DNA of 64,000 nt from contig NZ_LFRI01000235.1 in assembly GCF_001447195.1 (NCBI RefSeq), positions 1 through 64,000 on the forward strand, in the 5' to 3' direction. Position 1 is the stretch's first letter. Each line of letters begins with the position of its first letter. This document shows positions 9,425 through 17,990 of the stretch, one piece after another. The notes under the pieces are model-generated. The model saw nothing but the letters and a program-made list of their open reading frames with translations. It searched no databases and was not told the origin of the DNA. The translations under genes were made by a program, and so were the position numbers. The stretch is from Aquabacterium parvum (lineage in GTDB: Bacteria; Pseudomonadota; Gammaproteobacteria; Burkholderiales; Burkholderiaceae_C).

Positions 9425-9498
9425 GCGGGTGTCGTTCAATGGTAGGACTCTTGCTTCCCAAGCAAATAACGTGGGTTCGATTCCCATCACCCGCTCCA
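9425..9498 (+). tRNA. tRNA-Gly (anticodon CCC)
   Basis: A 74-nt tRNA with encoded CCA. The acceptor stem GCGGGTG pairs with CACCCGC, the D arm contains AATGGTA, the T arm contains GGTTCGATTCC, and the anticodon loop TTCCCAA reads CCC. The overall pattern closely follows glyU-type tRNA-Gly. The outermost base pair of the anticodon stem looks like a C-A mismatch. Confidence 0.95.
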
Positions 9499-9502
9499 GC
9501 TC

Positions 9503-9532
9503 AAAAAAGGCCAGTCACTGACTGGCCTTTTT
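9503..9532 (+). terminator. Terminator following tRNA-Gly, usable in both directions
   Basis: AAAAGGCCAGTCA and TGACTGGCCTTTT form a near-perfect stem flanked by A-run and T-run. It lies five bases after the tRNA and 27 bases beyond the nadE-like gene's stop, so it could serve both strands. Confidence 0.85.
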
Positions 9533-9558
9533 CGTTGCTGCGACTGCCCCTGGTCTGA

Positions 9559-10569
9559 TCAGTCCGCCGGTCGCGGCACCGGGCCGGTCACCGGCTCCAT
9601 CAACAACCCCGACCAGTGCAGCGGCGCCGTGGTGCGTCGCTTGGCCTCGATGTCCCGGTAGATGAAGCCGGCTTGTTCTTCGCTCAGGCCCAGGCACTCG
9701 GCCAGCTTCGCGGCAGGCAAGCCCTGGTTGAGGTGCCACAGCGCCACGTCCATCTCCTTGTAGGGCAGGGCGTAATAGAACTCGTCCTGGCCCTGGCTGA
9801 GGCTGTAGGTGTCGGTGGTCGGGGTGGCGTTGCAGATGACCTCGGGCAGTCCCATGTGGCGGGCCAACGCGTAGACCTGGGTTTTGTAGAGGTGGGCGAT
9901 GGGCTTGAGGTCAGCGGTGCCGTCGCCGTTCTTGACGAAGAAACCCTGGTCGTACTCGACCCGGTTGGGCGTGCCCACGACGGCGTAGTTCAAGCGGTCG
10001 GCGTGGAAGAACTCCAGCGTTTTGCGGATGCGCTGCTTGAAGTTGGTGGCGGCCACGATCTGCAGGTATTCGCGCAGGCCCAGGCGCTGCTCGTGCAGCG
10101 GGCCGTTGCCCGGCTCTTGAACCACCAGCTTGAAGTGGTTGATCTGACCCTGTGTGCCGCCCGCGATCACGATCTTGTTTTTCCAGCCTTCGCCATAAGC
10201 CGCGAAGACGGTGCGGATGGCTTCGTCGCGCCAGCGGTAGCAGCCGATGGCCTCCAGCGCGGGGGCGATGTCTTCGACCGTGTGGCGGATACCCAAGTGC
10301 TCGGCCAGCAGGCGGCCTTTGATCGAGCTGTCGGATGACGAGTCTCGCTCAGGCATCAGCAGGCCAAACACCTTGTCGGGGCCCAGGGCGCGCACGGCAA
10401 GCGCCGCACAAACCGAGCTGTCGATGCCGCCTGACATGGCCACGACCAGTCCGCGGCGTTTGAGGTGCTGGCGCATCAGCTCGCGGATCTTGCTGGTGAT
10501 GCGGTTGATTTCGGCGTCGCGATCGAAGTCCAGCAGGGTGTCGATCAGGGTGTCGATGGGTGGGGGCAT
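9559..10569 (-). CDS. nadE: Divergent NAD+ synthase-like (NadE family) ATP-dependent ligase
   Basis: This 336-residue protein has the ATP-pyrophosphatase P-loop AMSGGIDSSVCAAL (near residue 45) and GTPNRVEYDQGFFVKNGDG followed by LKPIAHLYKTQVYALA, which match NadE. NadE amidates deamido-NAD using ammonia. The usual GLW.GQ.DE.E.G region is replaced here by TDTYSLSQGQDEFYYALPYK, and no glutaminase domain is present. It follows the acyl-AMP ligase gene by 70 bases on the same strand, next to a carrier-protein cluster. It may be the cell's NAD synthase or a paralogue recruited for another amidation; sequence alone does not decide. Confidence 0.75.
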   Translation of the reverse strand: MPPPIDTLIDTLLDFDRDAEINRITSKIRELMRQHLKRRGLVVAMSGGIDSSVCAALAVRALGPDKVFGLLMPERDSSSDSSIKGRLLAEHLGIRHTVEDIAPALEAIGCYRWRDEAIRTVFAAYGEGWKNKIVIAGGTQGQINHFKLVVQEPGNGPLHEQRLGLREYLQIVAATNFKQRIRKTLEFFHADRLNYAVVGTPNRVEYDQGFFVKNGDGTADLKPIAHLYKTQVYALARHMGLPEVICNATPTTDTYSLSQGQDEFYYALPYKEMDVALWHLNQGLPAAKLAECLGLSEEQAGFIYRDIEAKRRTTAPLHWSGLLMEPVTGPVPRPAD

Positions 10570-10639
10570 GGTGATGGCTTTCCCTGGATTTGAATGGCTG
10601 GCTGAAGTGGATGGGGTGTTGGGCGGCAGCTCAGGTGCC

Positions 10640-12085
10640 TCAGGTGCCGATCAGGTGTTTTTGCACCTTGCCCGAGGCGGTTCGGGGCAGGGTGTCGAAA
10701 AAGTCGATCTGCTTGGGCACTTTGTACAGGGCCAGGTGTTCGCGGCAATGGCGCTGGATGTCGCGCGTGAGCTGTGGCAAAGGCGGATGACCTGGGGCCG
10801 GGATCACGCAGGCTCGAGGCACCTCGCCCAGCAGCTCGTCGGGCAGCGGCACCACGGCACACTCGCTGACGCCGGGCACCGCCTGGATGCAGTTCTCGAT
10901 TTCATGTGGCGACACGCGGTGCGCGCCCACCTTCAGGATCTCGCGGCTGCGCCCGTGGAGGAAAAGGAAGCCCTCGGCATCGAGGTGCCCGATGTCACCG
11001 GTGTGCAGCCAGCCATCCACCAGGGCGCTGGCGGTGTCGTCGGGCGAGTTCCAGTAACCGAGCATGAGGTTGGGGCCACGAGCCCAGATGTCGCCGACTT
11101 CGCCCGCAGGCTTGGCCCGACCTTGGGCATCGCGCACCTGCAGTTCGACCCCAGGCAGCGCCATGCCCACCGAGCCCGGCTTGCCCCGTCGCTGTGCCGG
11201 GCTCAGCGTGGTCAGGCGCGAGCAGGCTTCGGTTTGCCCGTACATCACCCAGAAACCGACCTCGGGCAACGCTTGCTGCAGGCGCTCGATGCGCGCCGGG
11301 TCCATGGGGCCCCCAGCCTGGGCCATGTGGCGCAAGGCGGGCAGGGGGTGAGCGCTCAGCTGACCTCGCTCGAGCAGCAGGTAAAACGACGAAGGCACAC
11401 CGTAGAAGTGCGTGGCCTCGACCTGGGCCATGCGCTGCACGATGCGCTGCGGGTACATGAAGCTGTTCTCCAGCACCAGCGTGGCGCCCAGGCTCAGGTG
11501 GGTGTGCAGCACCGAGCTGCCAAAAGCGTAGTGAAAGGGCAGCACGCACAGGGTCACGTCGTCGGGTGACATCGGCAGGGATTGCTGCACTGCCAGGGTG
11601 TTGGCCGCCAAAGCGCCGTGGCTGAGCATCACGCCCTTGGGCTGTCCGGTCGTGCCCGAGGTGAAGACAAGGCTGGCCAGGGCATGAGGCTCCAGCGCGC
11701 AAGGTGCCGCATTGGGGGGTGGCGGCTGGGGTGTCTCGGGCAGAGCCCGCCAGCACAGGCGGGCCTGGCAGGCCTCGGCCAGTTGCGCGATGTCAGCGGG
11801 CTTGAGCGCCGGGTTCAGTGCAACGACCACGCCGCCAGCCCACCAGGTGGCATACATGGCCACGGCCAGATCGGCGCTGTTGTCCATCACCAGGGCCACG
11901 CGATCGCCGGCTTGAATCAGCGACTTCAACCGCTCTCCCTGGGCTGCAATCTGACTGGCGAGCGCGTCAAAAGAGGTGCAGCGCTCTGCCTCGACGAACG
12001 CAGGGTGCGCGGGGCGCGTGGCTGCCTGGTGCAGCAGGCGCGTCAACAGCAGCGGGGCGGAGGTGGGGTTCTGAGCGTCGGACAT
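10640..12085 (-). CDS. Acyl-CoA synthetase / AMP-dependent acyl ligase
   Basis: A 481-residue ANL-superfamily enzyme that would activate a carboxylic acid as acyl-AMP and load it on CoA or a carrier protein. Signatures: phosphate-binding LVFTSGTTGQPKGVM, YGQTEACSR, the hinge-region LHTGDIGHLDAEGFLFLHGR and the C-terminal lysine motif RTASGKVQKHL. The substrate is not predictable by eye. The ATG at 12085 was chosen; an upstream in-frame Met at 12118 is less likely. It diverges from the asnB-like operon across about 100 bases and precedes the NadE-like gene, so it is the probable loading enzyme for the adjacent carrier proteins. Confidence 0.88.
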   Translation of the reverse strand: MSDAQNPTSAPLLLTRLLHQAATRPAHPAFVEAERCTSFDALASQIAAQGERLKSLIQAGDRVALVMDNSADLAVAMYATWWAGGVVVALNPALKPADIAQLAEACQARLCWRALPETPQPPPPNAAPCALEPHALASLVFTSGTTGQPKGVMLSHGALAANTLAVQQSLPMSPDDVTLCVLPFHYAFGSSVLHTHLSLGATLVLENSFMYPQRIVQRMAQVEATHFYGVPSSFYLLLERGQLSAHPLPALRHMAQAGGPMDPARIERLQQALPEVGFWVMYGQTEACSRLTTLSPAQRRGKPGSVGMALPGVELQVRDAQGRAKPAGEVGDIWARGPNLMLGYWNSPDDTASALVDGWLHTGDIGHLDAEGFLFLHGRSREILKVGAHRVSPHEIENCIQAVPGVSECAVVPLPDELLGEVPRACVIPAPGHPPLPQLTRDIQRHCREHLALYKVPKQIDFFDTLPRTASGKVQKHLIGT

Positions 12086-12134
12086 GACCGATTGCGATAG
12101 AGCGATGCAATTCCACACAGTCTAGGGGGACTCC

Positions 12135-12148
12135 GCGCCCTTGGGCGC
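12135..12148. promoter_or_regulatory. Perfect palindrome in the divergent ligase/asnB intergenic region
   Basis: GCGCCCTTGGGCGC is a 14-base perfect inverted repeat, two bases before a TATCAT -10-like hexamer (12151-12156) facing the asnB-like gene. Its place between two divergent genes suggests an operator, but no regulator gene lies in the cluster. Confidence 0.35.
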
Positions 12149-12189
12149 CTTATCATCGTCCGGCAGGACTTGATTCAAGGGGGGTGTGC

Positions 12190-14178
12190 ATGTGCGGTGT
12201 CGCGGGGGTGCTGGATTGGCGAGCTCAGGCCAATCCAGTGTGGTCTCCTGACAACGGGCTGCTCAGGCGCATGGCCGACACCCTCCACCACCGAGGGCCA
12301 GACGGTCGCGGCTTCCTGAAGCGCCCTGAGCTGGGGCTGGCGCACACCCGCCTGGCCATCGTCGACCTCGCCGGTGGCGATCAACCCATCTTCAATGAAG
12401 ACGGCAGCATCGCCGTTGTCTTCAACGGTGAAATCTTCAACCACATCGAGCTGCGCGACGAGCTGATCGCGCAAGGCCACCGTTTCGCCACCCGCTCAGA
12501 CACCGAGGTCATCGTTCACCTCTATGAGCAGCATGGCGATGACTTCGTGCACCACCTCAACGGGCAGTTCGCCATCGTGCTGTGGGACGAGCGCCGCCAG
12601 CGCCTGCTGCTGGTGCGCGACCGCGTCGGCATCGCGCCGCTTTTCTACCGCATCGGCGAGACCGATGACGAGCACCAGTTGATCTTCGGCTCCGAGGTCA
12701 AGGCGCTGTTGCCGGCCCTGGTGCGCAGCCCGCGTGTCAACCGCCGCGCGCTAGACCAGGTCTTCACCTGCTGGACGCCGGTGGGGGCCGAAACGCTGTT
12801 CGAGGGCATCTGGTCGCTGGAGCCCGGCACCATGCTGATCGCCGAGCCGGACCGCGACAAGCACCTGCACGCCACCGTGCGCCGTTACTGGGACTGGCGC
12901 TTTCCGCTGTCGCCCGACGATTGCCTGCAAGGCTCTGACGAAGACTTGCTCGAAGAGTTGCGTGCCACCCTGGTGGACGCCACCCGCATCCGCCTGCGCG
13001 CCGACGTGCCGGTGGGGGCCTACCTGTCCGGCGGGCTCGATTCGTCGATCCTGACCAGCGTCATCCACCACGAGACGAACGCGCCGCTGCGCACCTTCTC
13101 GATCGGTTTTGAGGACGCCTCGCTCGATGAAAGCGCCCAGCAGCGCGAGATGATCGATTTCCTGCATGCGCGCCACAGCCGCATCGAATGCCGTCAGGAA
13201 GACGTCGGCATGGGTTTGATGGACACCGTCTGGCACGCCGAGTGCGCTGTGCTTCGCACGGCCCCGGTGCCCATGCGGCTGCTCTCGGGCCTGGTGCGTC
13301 GCCAGGGCTACAAGGTGGTGCTCACGGGCGAAGGTGCCGACGAGGTCTTTGGCGGCTACGACCTGTTCAAGGAGGCCCAGCTGCGCCAGTTCTGGGCGCG
13401 AGAGCCGCACTCGAGCGCCAGGCCGGAGTTGCTGCGGCGCTTGTACCCGTGGCTGGCAGGTCAGTCCGGGCGCTCCGATGCCTTCATGCGCGGCTTCTAC
13501 GGCGCAGGCCTCGAAGACCCGGATGACCTGCTGTTCTCGCACGGCCCGCGCTTCGACACCACGCGCAAGGCGCGCATGTTCCTGCTCGACCCCAGGCCCG
13601 ATCACGAATCGCTGGACGACATCCGGGCGCTCATGCCGCGAGAGGCCAGCCGCTGGCACCCCCTGGCGCGCGCGCAATACCTCGAAGCCCGCCTGTTGAT
13701 GGGCAACTACCTGCTGTCATCCCAGGGCGATCGCATGCTGATGGCCAATGGCGTGGAAGGGCGCTTTCCTTACCTCGATCACCGCGTCATCGAGTTGGCC
13801 AATCGCCTGCCGTCGCGACTGAAGATGCGGGGCCTGCGCGAGAAGATCGGCCTGCGCCAGGCCATGGCCCGCTACCTGCCCGATCGCACGCGCACCCGTC
13901 ACAAACAGCCCTACCGCGCACCCGATGCCGCCGCGCTGTTCAACCCCGCGACGGGCGAGCCGCTGCCCTTTGTCAGTGACTTGCTCTCGCCGGAAAGCCT
14001 GACCCGATCAGCCTGCTTCGAGCACACCCGCGTGGGTTTGTTGCTGCGCAAGGCCGCGCGCCAGCCCGAAGCCCTCGGCACCCGCGACAATCAGGCCCTG
14101 ATCGGCATGGTGACGCTGCAAGCCTGGCACCGCCTGTTCATCGAATCCCACCACCCCATGCGTCCCCTGGCGCACTGA
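12190..14178 (+). CDS. asnB: Asparagine synthetase-like glutamine amidotransferase
   Basis: This 662-residue protein has an N-terminal Ntn-type glutaminase domain (MCGVAG, catalytic Cys2; HRGPDGRG; FNGEIFNH) and a C-terminal ATP-pyrophosphatase synthetase domain (YLSGGLDSSILTSV; GEGADEVFGGYD). Such enzymes move ammonia from glutamine to an AMP-activated carboxylate. It is longer than primary-metabolism AsnB (about 550), like members in polysaccharide and natural-product clusters. ATG 12190 was chosen over GTG 12184 because Cys must be residue 2; AAGGGGGG lies just upstream. It leads the carrier-protein operon, so the amide acceptor may be a carrier-bound or surface acid rather than aspartate. 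Confidence 0.88.
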   Translation: MCGVAGVLDWRAQANPVWSPDNGLLRRMADTLHHRGPDGRGFLKRPELGLAHTRLAIVDLAGGDQPIFNEDGSIAVVFNGEIFNHIELRDELIAQGHRFATRSDTEVIVHLYEQHGDDFVHHLNGQFAIVLWDERRQRLLLVRDRVGIAPLFYRIGETDDEHQLIFGSEVKALLPALVRSPRVNRRALDQVFTCWTPVGAETLFEGIWSLEPGTMLIAEPDRDKHLHATVRRYWDWRFPLSPDDCLQGSDEDLLEELRATLVDATRIRLRADVPVGAYLSGGLDSSILTSVIHHETNAPLRTFSIGFEDASLDESAQQREMIDFLHARHSRIECRQEDVGMGLMDTVWHAECAVLRTAPVPMRLLSGLVRRQGYKVVLTGEGADEVFGGYDLFKEAQLRQFWAREPHSSARPELLRRLYPWLAGQSGRSDAFMRGFYGAGLEDPDDLLFSHGPRFDTTRKARMFLLDPRPDHESLDDIRALMPREASRWHPLARAQYLEARLLMGNYLLSSQGDRMLMANGVEGRFPYLDHRVIELANRLPSRLKMRGLREKIGLRQAMARYLPDRTRTRHKQPYRAPDAAALFNPATGEPLPFVSDLLSPESLTRSACFEHTRVGLLLRKAARQPEALGTRDNQALIGMVTLQAWHRLFIESHHPMRPLAH

Positions 14179-14196
14179 AACCCGAGGAGCCCCTCC

Positions 14197-14451
14197 GTGA
14201 CCGCCCGTGCAGCCCTTCGACGCTACGTCCTGGAAAACCACCTGTTCACCGACGACGATGCCGCCCTGAAGGACGCCGACTCCTTCCTGGAGACCGGCAT
14301 CCTCGACTCGACCGGCATCATGGAGCTGATCCTCTTCATCGAAGAAACCTTCCAGCTCAAGGTGACCGATGAAGAGATGGCGCCTGAGAACCTCGACTCC
14401 ATCGACAGCCTGGTGGCCTACGTGGAGCGCAAGCAGGCCGCTGCAGCGTGA
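14197..14451 (+). CDS. Acyl carrier protein (first of two)
   Basis: An 84-residue acidic four-helix carrier protein. The phosphopantetheine attachment site is Ser38 in ILDSTGIMELILFIEE. The sequence differs clearly from fatty-acid-synthesis AcpP (DSLD.VEL), which suits a dedicated pathway. The start is GTG at 14197, preceded by GGAG in CCCGAGGAGCCCC. It lies 18 bases after the asnB-like gene and 16 bases before the ketoacyl synthase. The likely function is to hold the acyl chain activated by the divergent AMP ligase. Confidence 0.85.
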   Translation: MTARAALRRYVLENHLFTDDDAALKDADSFLETGILDSTGIMELILFIEETFQLKVTDEEMAPENLDSIDSLVAYVERKQAAAA

Positions 14452-14467
14452 TGGCCAGGAGCGCAAC

Positions 14468-15565
14468 GTGAGCTTCAGCCGCATCGACGGGTTCCGCATC
14501 GCCGGGGTGAGCACCTGCGTGCCGCCCACCCGCGTCGACAACCTCGACCTGGGCGAGCGCTACGGCGCCGAAGACGTCCGCAAGGTCGTCTCGATGGCTG
14601 GTGTGCGCCACCGTCACGTGGTGGGCGACGAGCTCACCGCCGTTGATTTGTGCACCGAGGCGGCACGCCGACTGCTGGACCAGCTGGGCTGGGCCCCCGA
14701 GAGCATCACGGGCCTGATCATGGTCACGCAGTCGCCCGATCACTTCCTGCCGTCGTCCGCCTGCGTGGTGCACGCCAAGCTGGGCTTGCCGGTCGAGTGC
14801 GCGGCCTTCGACATGGGCCTGGGCTGCTCAGGCTACCCCTACGGCCTCTACATCGCGGCGACCATGCTCAAGGCCGGTGGCCAGCAACGCATCCTCATGC
14901 TGCATGGCGAAACGCCCAGCCGTTTTGTTCACCCCGATGATCACGCCACCACCTTGTTGTTCGGTGACGCCGGCTCGGCCACAGCACTGGAGGCCTCGCC
15001 CGCTGCATCGCCTGCACCCACCACCGCCGACGCCGAGCCCGCCAGCTTCGGCCTGTTCACCGATGGCAGTGGCGCCGATGGCCTGATCATCCGTGGCGGC
15101 GCCTTCCGCGACCGCTCGCCCGCCGACCCGCGAGACTTGTGCGTGCGCATGGATGGCGCCGGCATCTTCAACTTCACCATCAAGCGCGTGCCGCCGCTGG
15201 TCAACGACACGCTGGCCTTTGCGGGCCTGTCGGTACCGGACATCGATGCCTACCTTTTCCACCAGTCCAACCGCTTCATCATGAAGCACCTGATGAAGAA
15301 GTGCGGCTTGAGCGAAGACCGCGTGCCCTTCACCATCGAGGACACCGGCAACTGTGGCGGCCCTTCGGTGGCCGTGACCCTGACGCGAGCCCTGTCCGAA
15401 CGCGAACGCGATCGGCCCTTGCGCCTGATGCTCCTGGGCTATGGCGTGGGCCTGTCGTGGTCATCGGCCATCGTCATGCTGCCTCCTGATGCCGTGCTGT
15501 TGCATGGCGTTTGTGCGCAGGCCCCTGCCACCGCCACGCCTGATCCTTCGGAAACCAAGCCATGA
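14468..15565 (+). CDS. 3-oxoacyl-ACP synthase III-like condensing enzyme
   Basis: This 365-residue thiolase-fold enzyme has the FabH triad: Cys120 in MGLGCSGYPYGLY, His265 in LFHQSNRF and Asn295 in DTGNCGGPS. KAS III enzymes start acyl chains by condensing a short acyl-CoA with malonyl-ACP, and relatives transfer acyl groups in natural-product routes. A 20-residue Ala/Pro/Thr-rich insert (about 175-195) and a C-terminal extension make it longer than FabH (about 320). GTG at 14468 was chosen because the family N-terminus FSRIDGFRIAGVST begins there. Its stop overlaps the second carrier-protein start (ATGA). Confidence 0.88.
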   Translation: MSFSRIDGFRIAGVSTCVPPTRVDNLDLGERYGAEDVRKVVSMAGVRHRHVVGDELTAVDLCTEAARRLLDQLGWAPESITGLIMVTQSPDHFLPSSACVVHAKLGLPVECAAFDMGLGCSGYPYGLYIAATMLKAGGQQRILMLHGETPSRFVHPDDHATTLLFGDAGSATALEASPAASPAPTTADAEPASFGLFTDGSGADGLIIRGGAFRDRSPADPRDLCVRMDGAGIFNFTIKRVPPLVNDTLAFAGLSVPDIDAYLFHQSNRFIMKHLMKKCGLSEDRVPFTIEDTGNCGGPSVAVTLTRALSERERDRPLRLMLLGYGVGLSWSSAIVMLPPDAVLLHGVCAQAPATATPDPSETKP

Positions 15566-15816
15566 GTCAACGCACCCTCACCACCCAGGAAGCCCTGGAG
15601 ATGATGGCGGACGCCTTCAACGAGCCCCTTGAAAACCTGCTGCCCGACACCCCCCGCGACAGCATCCCGGGCTGGGACTCGATGGGCGCGCTGATGCTGA
15701 TCGCCGAGCTGGACGAGCGCCTGGGGCTGGAGCTGCAGGCCGAGGTCTCGCGCGAGATGAAGCGGGTGCAGCACGTGTTGGACTTCCTCGCTGCGAACGG
15801 GGCGCTGGCCCCTTGA
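15562..15816 (+). CDS. Acyl carrier protein (second of two)
   Basis: An 84-residue carrier protein with the phosphopantetheine site Ser40 in IPGWDSMGALMLIAELDERL. It is only distantly similar to the first carrier protein in this operon, so the two are probably not a recent duplication and may carry different substrates or interact with different enzymes. The W-D-S context is common in stand-alone carriers of exopolysaccharide and natural-product loci. ATG 15562 overlaps the stop of the condensing enzyme by four bases, so the two are translationally coupled. Confidence 0.82.
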   Translation: MSQRTLTTQEALEMMADAFNEPLENLLPDTPRDSIPGWDSMGALMLIAELDERLGLELQAEVSREMKRVQHVLDFLAANGALAP

Positions 15817-15847
15817 GGCCAGGCTCAGCCGTGCACAGGGGCCAGGC

Positions 15848-16990
15848 TTGAGCACACGCGCCGCGTTGCCCATCGAGAAAACCGCTCGCCTGGTGGCGCG
15901 GGCTTTGGGCTGCACGCCAGGTGAGCTGGCTGCGGGCCTGCGACCGGCTCGAGCCGATGAGCTGCCTTCGGTGCTCGAGCTGCGCCGCCTGGTGATTGGC
16001 GCCGACCTCCATTGGGACGACGACGCCTACCTGCGCTGGCGATACCAGTTCGGTGCCGAGGGACAGGGCTTGGCGACCTGCTGGGTCTGCACCCTGGGCG
16101 AGAGGCTGCTGGGCATGATCGGCGTCGAGTCGCTGCGCCTGCAGGCCGGCGAACAAGTGTGCGATGCCCACGTGACGATGGACATCATGGTGCGCCCGGA
16201 GCTCGACGGTGTGGGCTTGGGTGTGTGGATCAACCAGGCCATTTGCGAGCGCCTGGGCTGCGTGCTGGCGGTGGGCTCCAACCCGAACTCGCGCGGCGTC
16301 ATCGCCCGCACCTTCGAGCCCTTGCCCGATCGCCGCAGCCATGCCCACCCACTGAACTTCGGCCACTTCATGGCCAAGCGCCTGTCGCTGGGCTGGCTGG
16401 CCGCGCTGGCGGCCTGGGCAGCCACCACCGGCATGGTGCTGTTTCGGGTGGCGACCCTGTGGCTGGCCTCGTCGACGGTTCAGGTCAGCCAGGCTGAGGT
16501 GCTGGGGCCGGAGGTCGAGTCATTGCTCGAGCGGGCCAAACGCAGTCGCCGGGTCGAGGTGTTTCGCTCGCTCAAGGGCCTCAGTCACCGCCTGCTTCGC
16601 AACCCTCGCAGTCCGGCCCAGGTCTGGCTGGCGCGCCGTGGCGGCGAGGTGGTGGGTTTGATGGCAGTTCGCCGCACGCAAGTCGGTGAGCAACGCCATG
16701 CCCTGCAGATCATGGATGTCGTGCTCGACAGGCACCACGAGGATGTGGCCTTGCGGGCCCTGCTGGCGCACGTGGCGGCGCGGGGGTTCAGGGAGGGCGC
16801 CGAGTACCTCAGCGTGACGCTGTATGCCCCGGAGCTCGAAGCACGCTTTTCACGCCTGTTTTTCAGGCACCAGCCGCACCCCTACGAAACCATGGCCTGG
16901 TCATGCCCCGAGGGGCCCTTCAAGGACGCTGTTCTGGCCCGCAACGCCTGGTCGCTGATGGACATCCACACCGACCGCGATCAGGGCTGA
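15848..16990 (+). CDS. Tandem GNAT-type acyltransferase
   Basis: The 380-residue protein appears to contain two GNAT-like halves: residues about 30-165, with the acyl-CoA-binding-like DIMVRPELDGVGLGVWINQAI, and about 250-360, with VWLARRGGEVVGLMAVRR. A hydrophobic stretch (LGWLAALAAWAATTGMVLF, about 182-200) lies between them and may be a membrane helix. GNAT proteins transfer acyl groups to amines. The start is TTG at 15848 with AGGGG about five bases upstream, 32 bases after the second carrier protein, so it belongs to the same operon. The acyl donor could be one of the carrier proteins; that is inference. Confidence 0.65.
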   Translation: MSTRAALPIEKTARLVARALGCTPGELAAGLRPARADELPSVLELRRLVIGADLHWDDDAYLRWRYQFGAEGQGLATCWVCTLGERLLGMIGVESLRLQAGEQVCDAHVTMDIMVRPELDGVGLGVWINQAICERLGCVLAVGSNPNSRGVIARTFEPLPDRRSHAHPLNFGHFMAKRLSLGWLAALAAWAATTGMVLFRVATLWLASSTVQVSQAEVLGPEVESLLERAKRSRRVEVFRSLKGLSHRLLRNPRSPAQVWLARRGGEVVGLMAVRRTQVGEQRHALQIMDVVLDRHHEDVALRALLAHVAARGFREGAEYLSVTLYAPELEARFSRLFFRHQPHPYETMAWSCPEGPFKDAVLARNAWSLMDIHTDRDQG

Positions 16991-17001
16991 TCGCCACGCG
17001 G

Positions 17002-17931
17002 TCACCAGAAAATCGCCAGCAGCAGCCCGATGATCAGCACCCACTTGCCGACGTAGTAGCCGGTGCGGTTCGTCGCTTTGAACTGCTTGGCTTTTTCCCG
17101 CAGCTGGTAGGCCACGCCAAAGAACTTGTTGATGCCGCCGACCTGCTCGCCCTGCTCGTTTTGCGTGGCCGAGGCCTTCATGACGATGCCCGCAAACACC
17201 TTGTTGACCCAGCGCACCACGGGCGTGTAGACGGGGCGCTCCACGTCGGCAAACAAGATGATGCGCGGCTGCTGTGTGGTGTTGGCCGCGTGGTGGATGT
17301 AGGTCTCGTCGAACATCACCACCTCGCCGTCTCGCCAGTGGTAGCGCTGGCCGTCGACCTCGATGTAGCAACCCGGGTCGTTGGGCGTGATCAGGCCCAG
17401 GTGGTAGCGCAACGAGCCGGCGTACGGGTCGCGGTGCTTGACCAGCGTGGCGCCCGGCGGCAGCGAAGCGAACATGGCGGCCTTGATGCCGGGGATCTGG
17501 TTGAGCAGGGCCACCGTCTTGGGGCAGCGCTCAGCGGCCGAGGGTTGGTCCACGCCGTACCACTTCAGGTAGAAGCGTTTCCAGCCCGTGCGAAAAAAGG
17601 AGTTGAAGCCGATGTCGTTATAGCCGTCGGCGGCCTTGATGCGGCCGCCCTCGTCCAGCGCCAGGGCCTCGTCGCGGATGACCTGCCAGTTCTCCTGCAG
17701 CACCTTGAGCTCCGGGAACTGCTTGGCATCCAGGTAGGGCTGGCTGCCCACTTTCGAGAACAGCACCATCAGCGAATTGAAGGGGGCGATCAGCACCGTG
17801 AAGTCGGTGAGCGCGCGCACCAGGCCGAAACGCACCTTGCCGCGAAAGTGGGCGTGCAGGGCGGCAGCGATGAAAGTGATCAGCACCCAGTGGCGTGGGG
17901 CCAGGGGCCAGATTTCTTGGGCGAGGCTCAT
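17002..17931 (-). CDS. LpxO-like Fe(II)/2-oxoglutarate-dependent acyl hydroxylase
   Basis: The 309-residue protein belongs to the aspartyl/asparaginyl beta-hydroxylase superfamily and resembles LpxO, which 2-hydroxylates acyl chains of lipid A at the inner membrane. Iron-ligand motifs are HRDPYAGSLRYHLGL and TYIHHAANT. Hydrophobic helices lie at both ends (HWVLITFIAAALHAHF and WVLIIGLLLAIFW), as in LpxO. ATG 17931 was preferred over TTG 17949. It converges on the GNAT gene with an 11-base gap, so it may act on the cluster's lipid product or simply on lipid A. Confidence 0.8.
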   Translation of the reverse strand: MSLAQEIWPLAPRHWVLITFIAAALHAHFRGKVRFGLVRALTDFTVLIAPFNSLMVLFSKVGSQPYLDAKQFPELKVLQENWQVIRDEALALDEGGRIKAADGYNDIGFNSFFRTGWKRFYLKWYGVDQPSAAERCPKTVALLNQIPGIKAAMFASLPPGATLVKHRDPYAGSLRYHLGLITPNDPGCYIEVDGQRYHWRDGEVVMFDETYIHHAANTTQQPRIILFADVERPVYTPVVRWVNKVFAGIVMKASATQNEQGEQVGGINKFFGVAYQLREKAKQFKATNRTGYYVGKWVLIIGLLLAIFW

Positions 17932-17990
17932 GGGCAGGCTCGGTGACAACGGTTCAGGGTTTGGCGGGCGGCGAGGTGTCGGTTGTCGAC

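Noticed and set aside
9425-17931. tRNA-Gly as attachment site of a genomic island carrying the acyl/amide cluster
   Set aside because: No integrase lies beside the tRNA, and I saw no repeat of the tRNA 3' end at the far side of the cluster.
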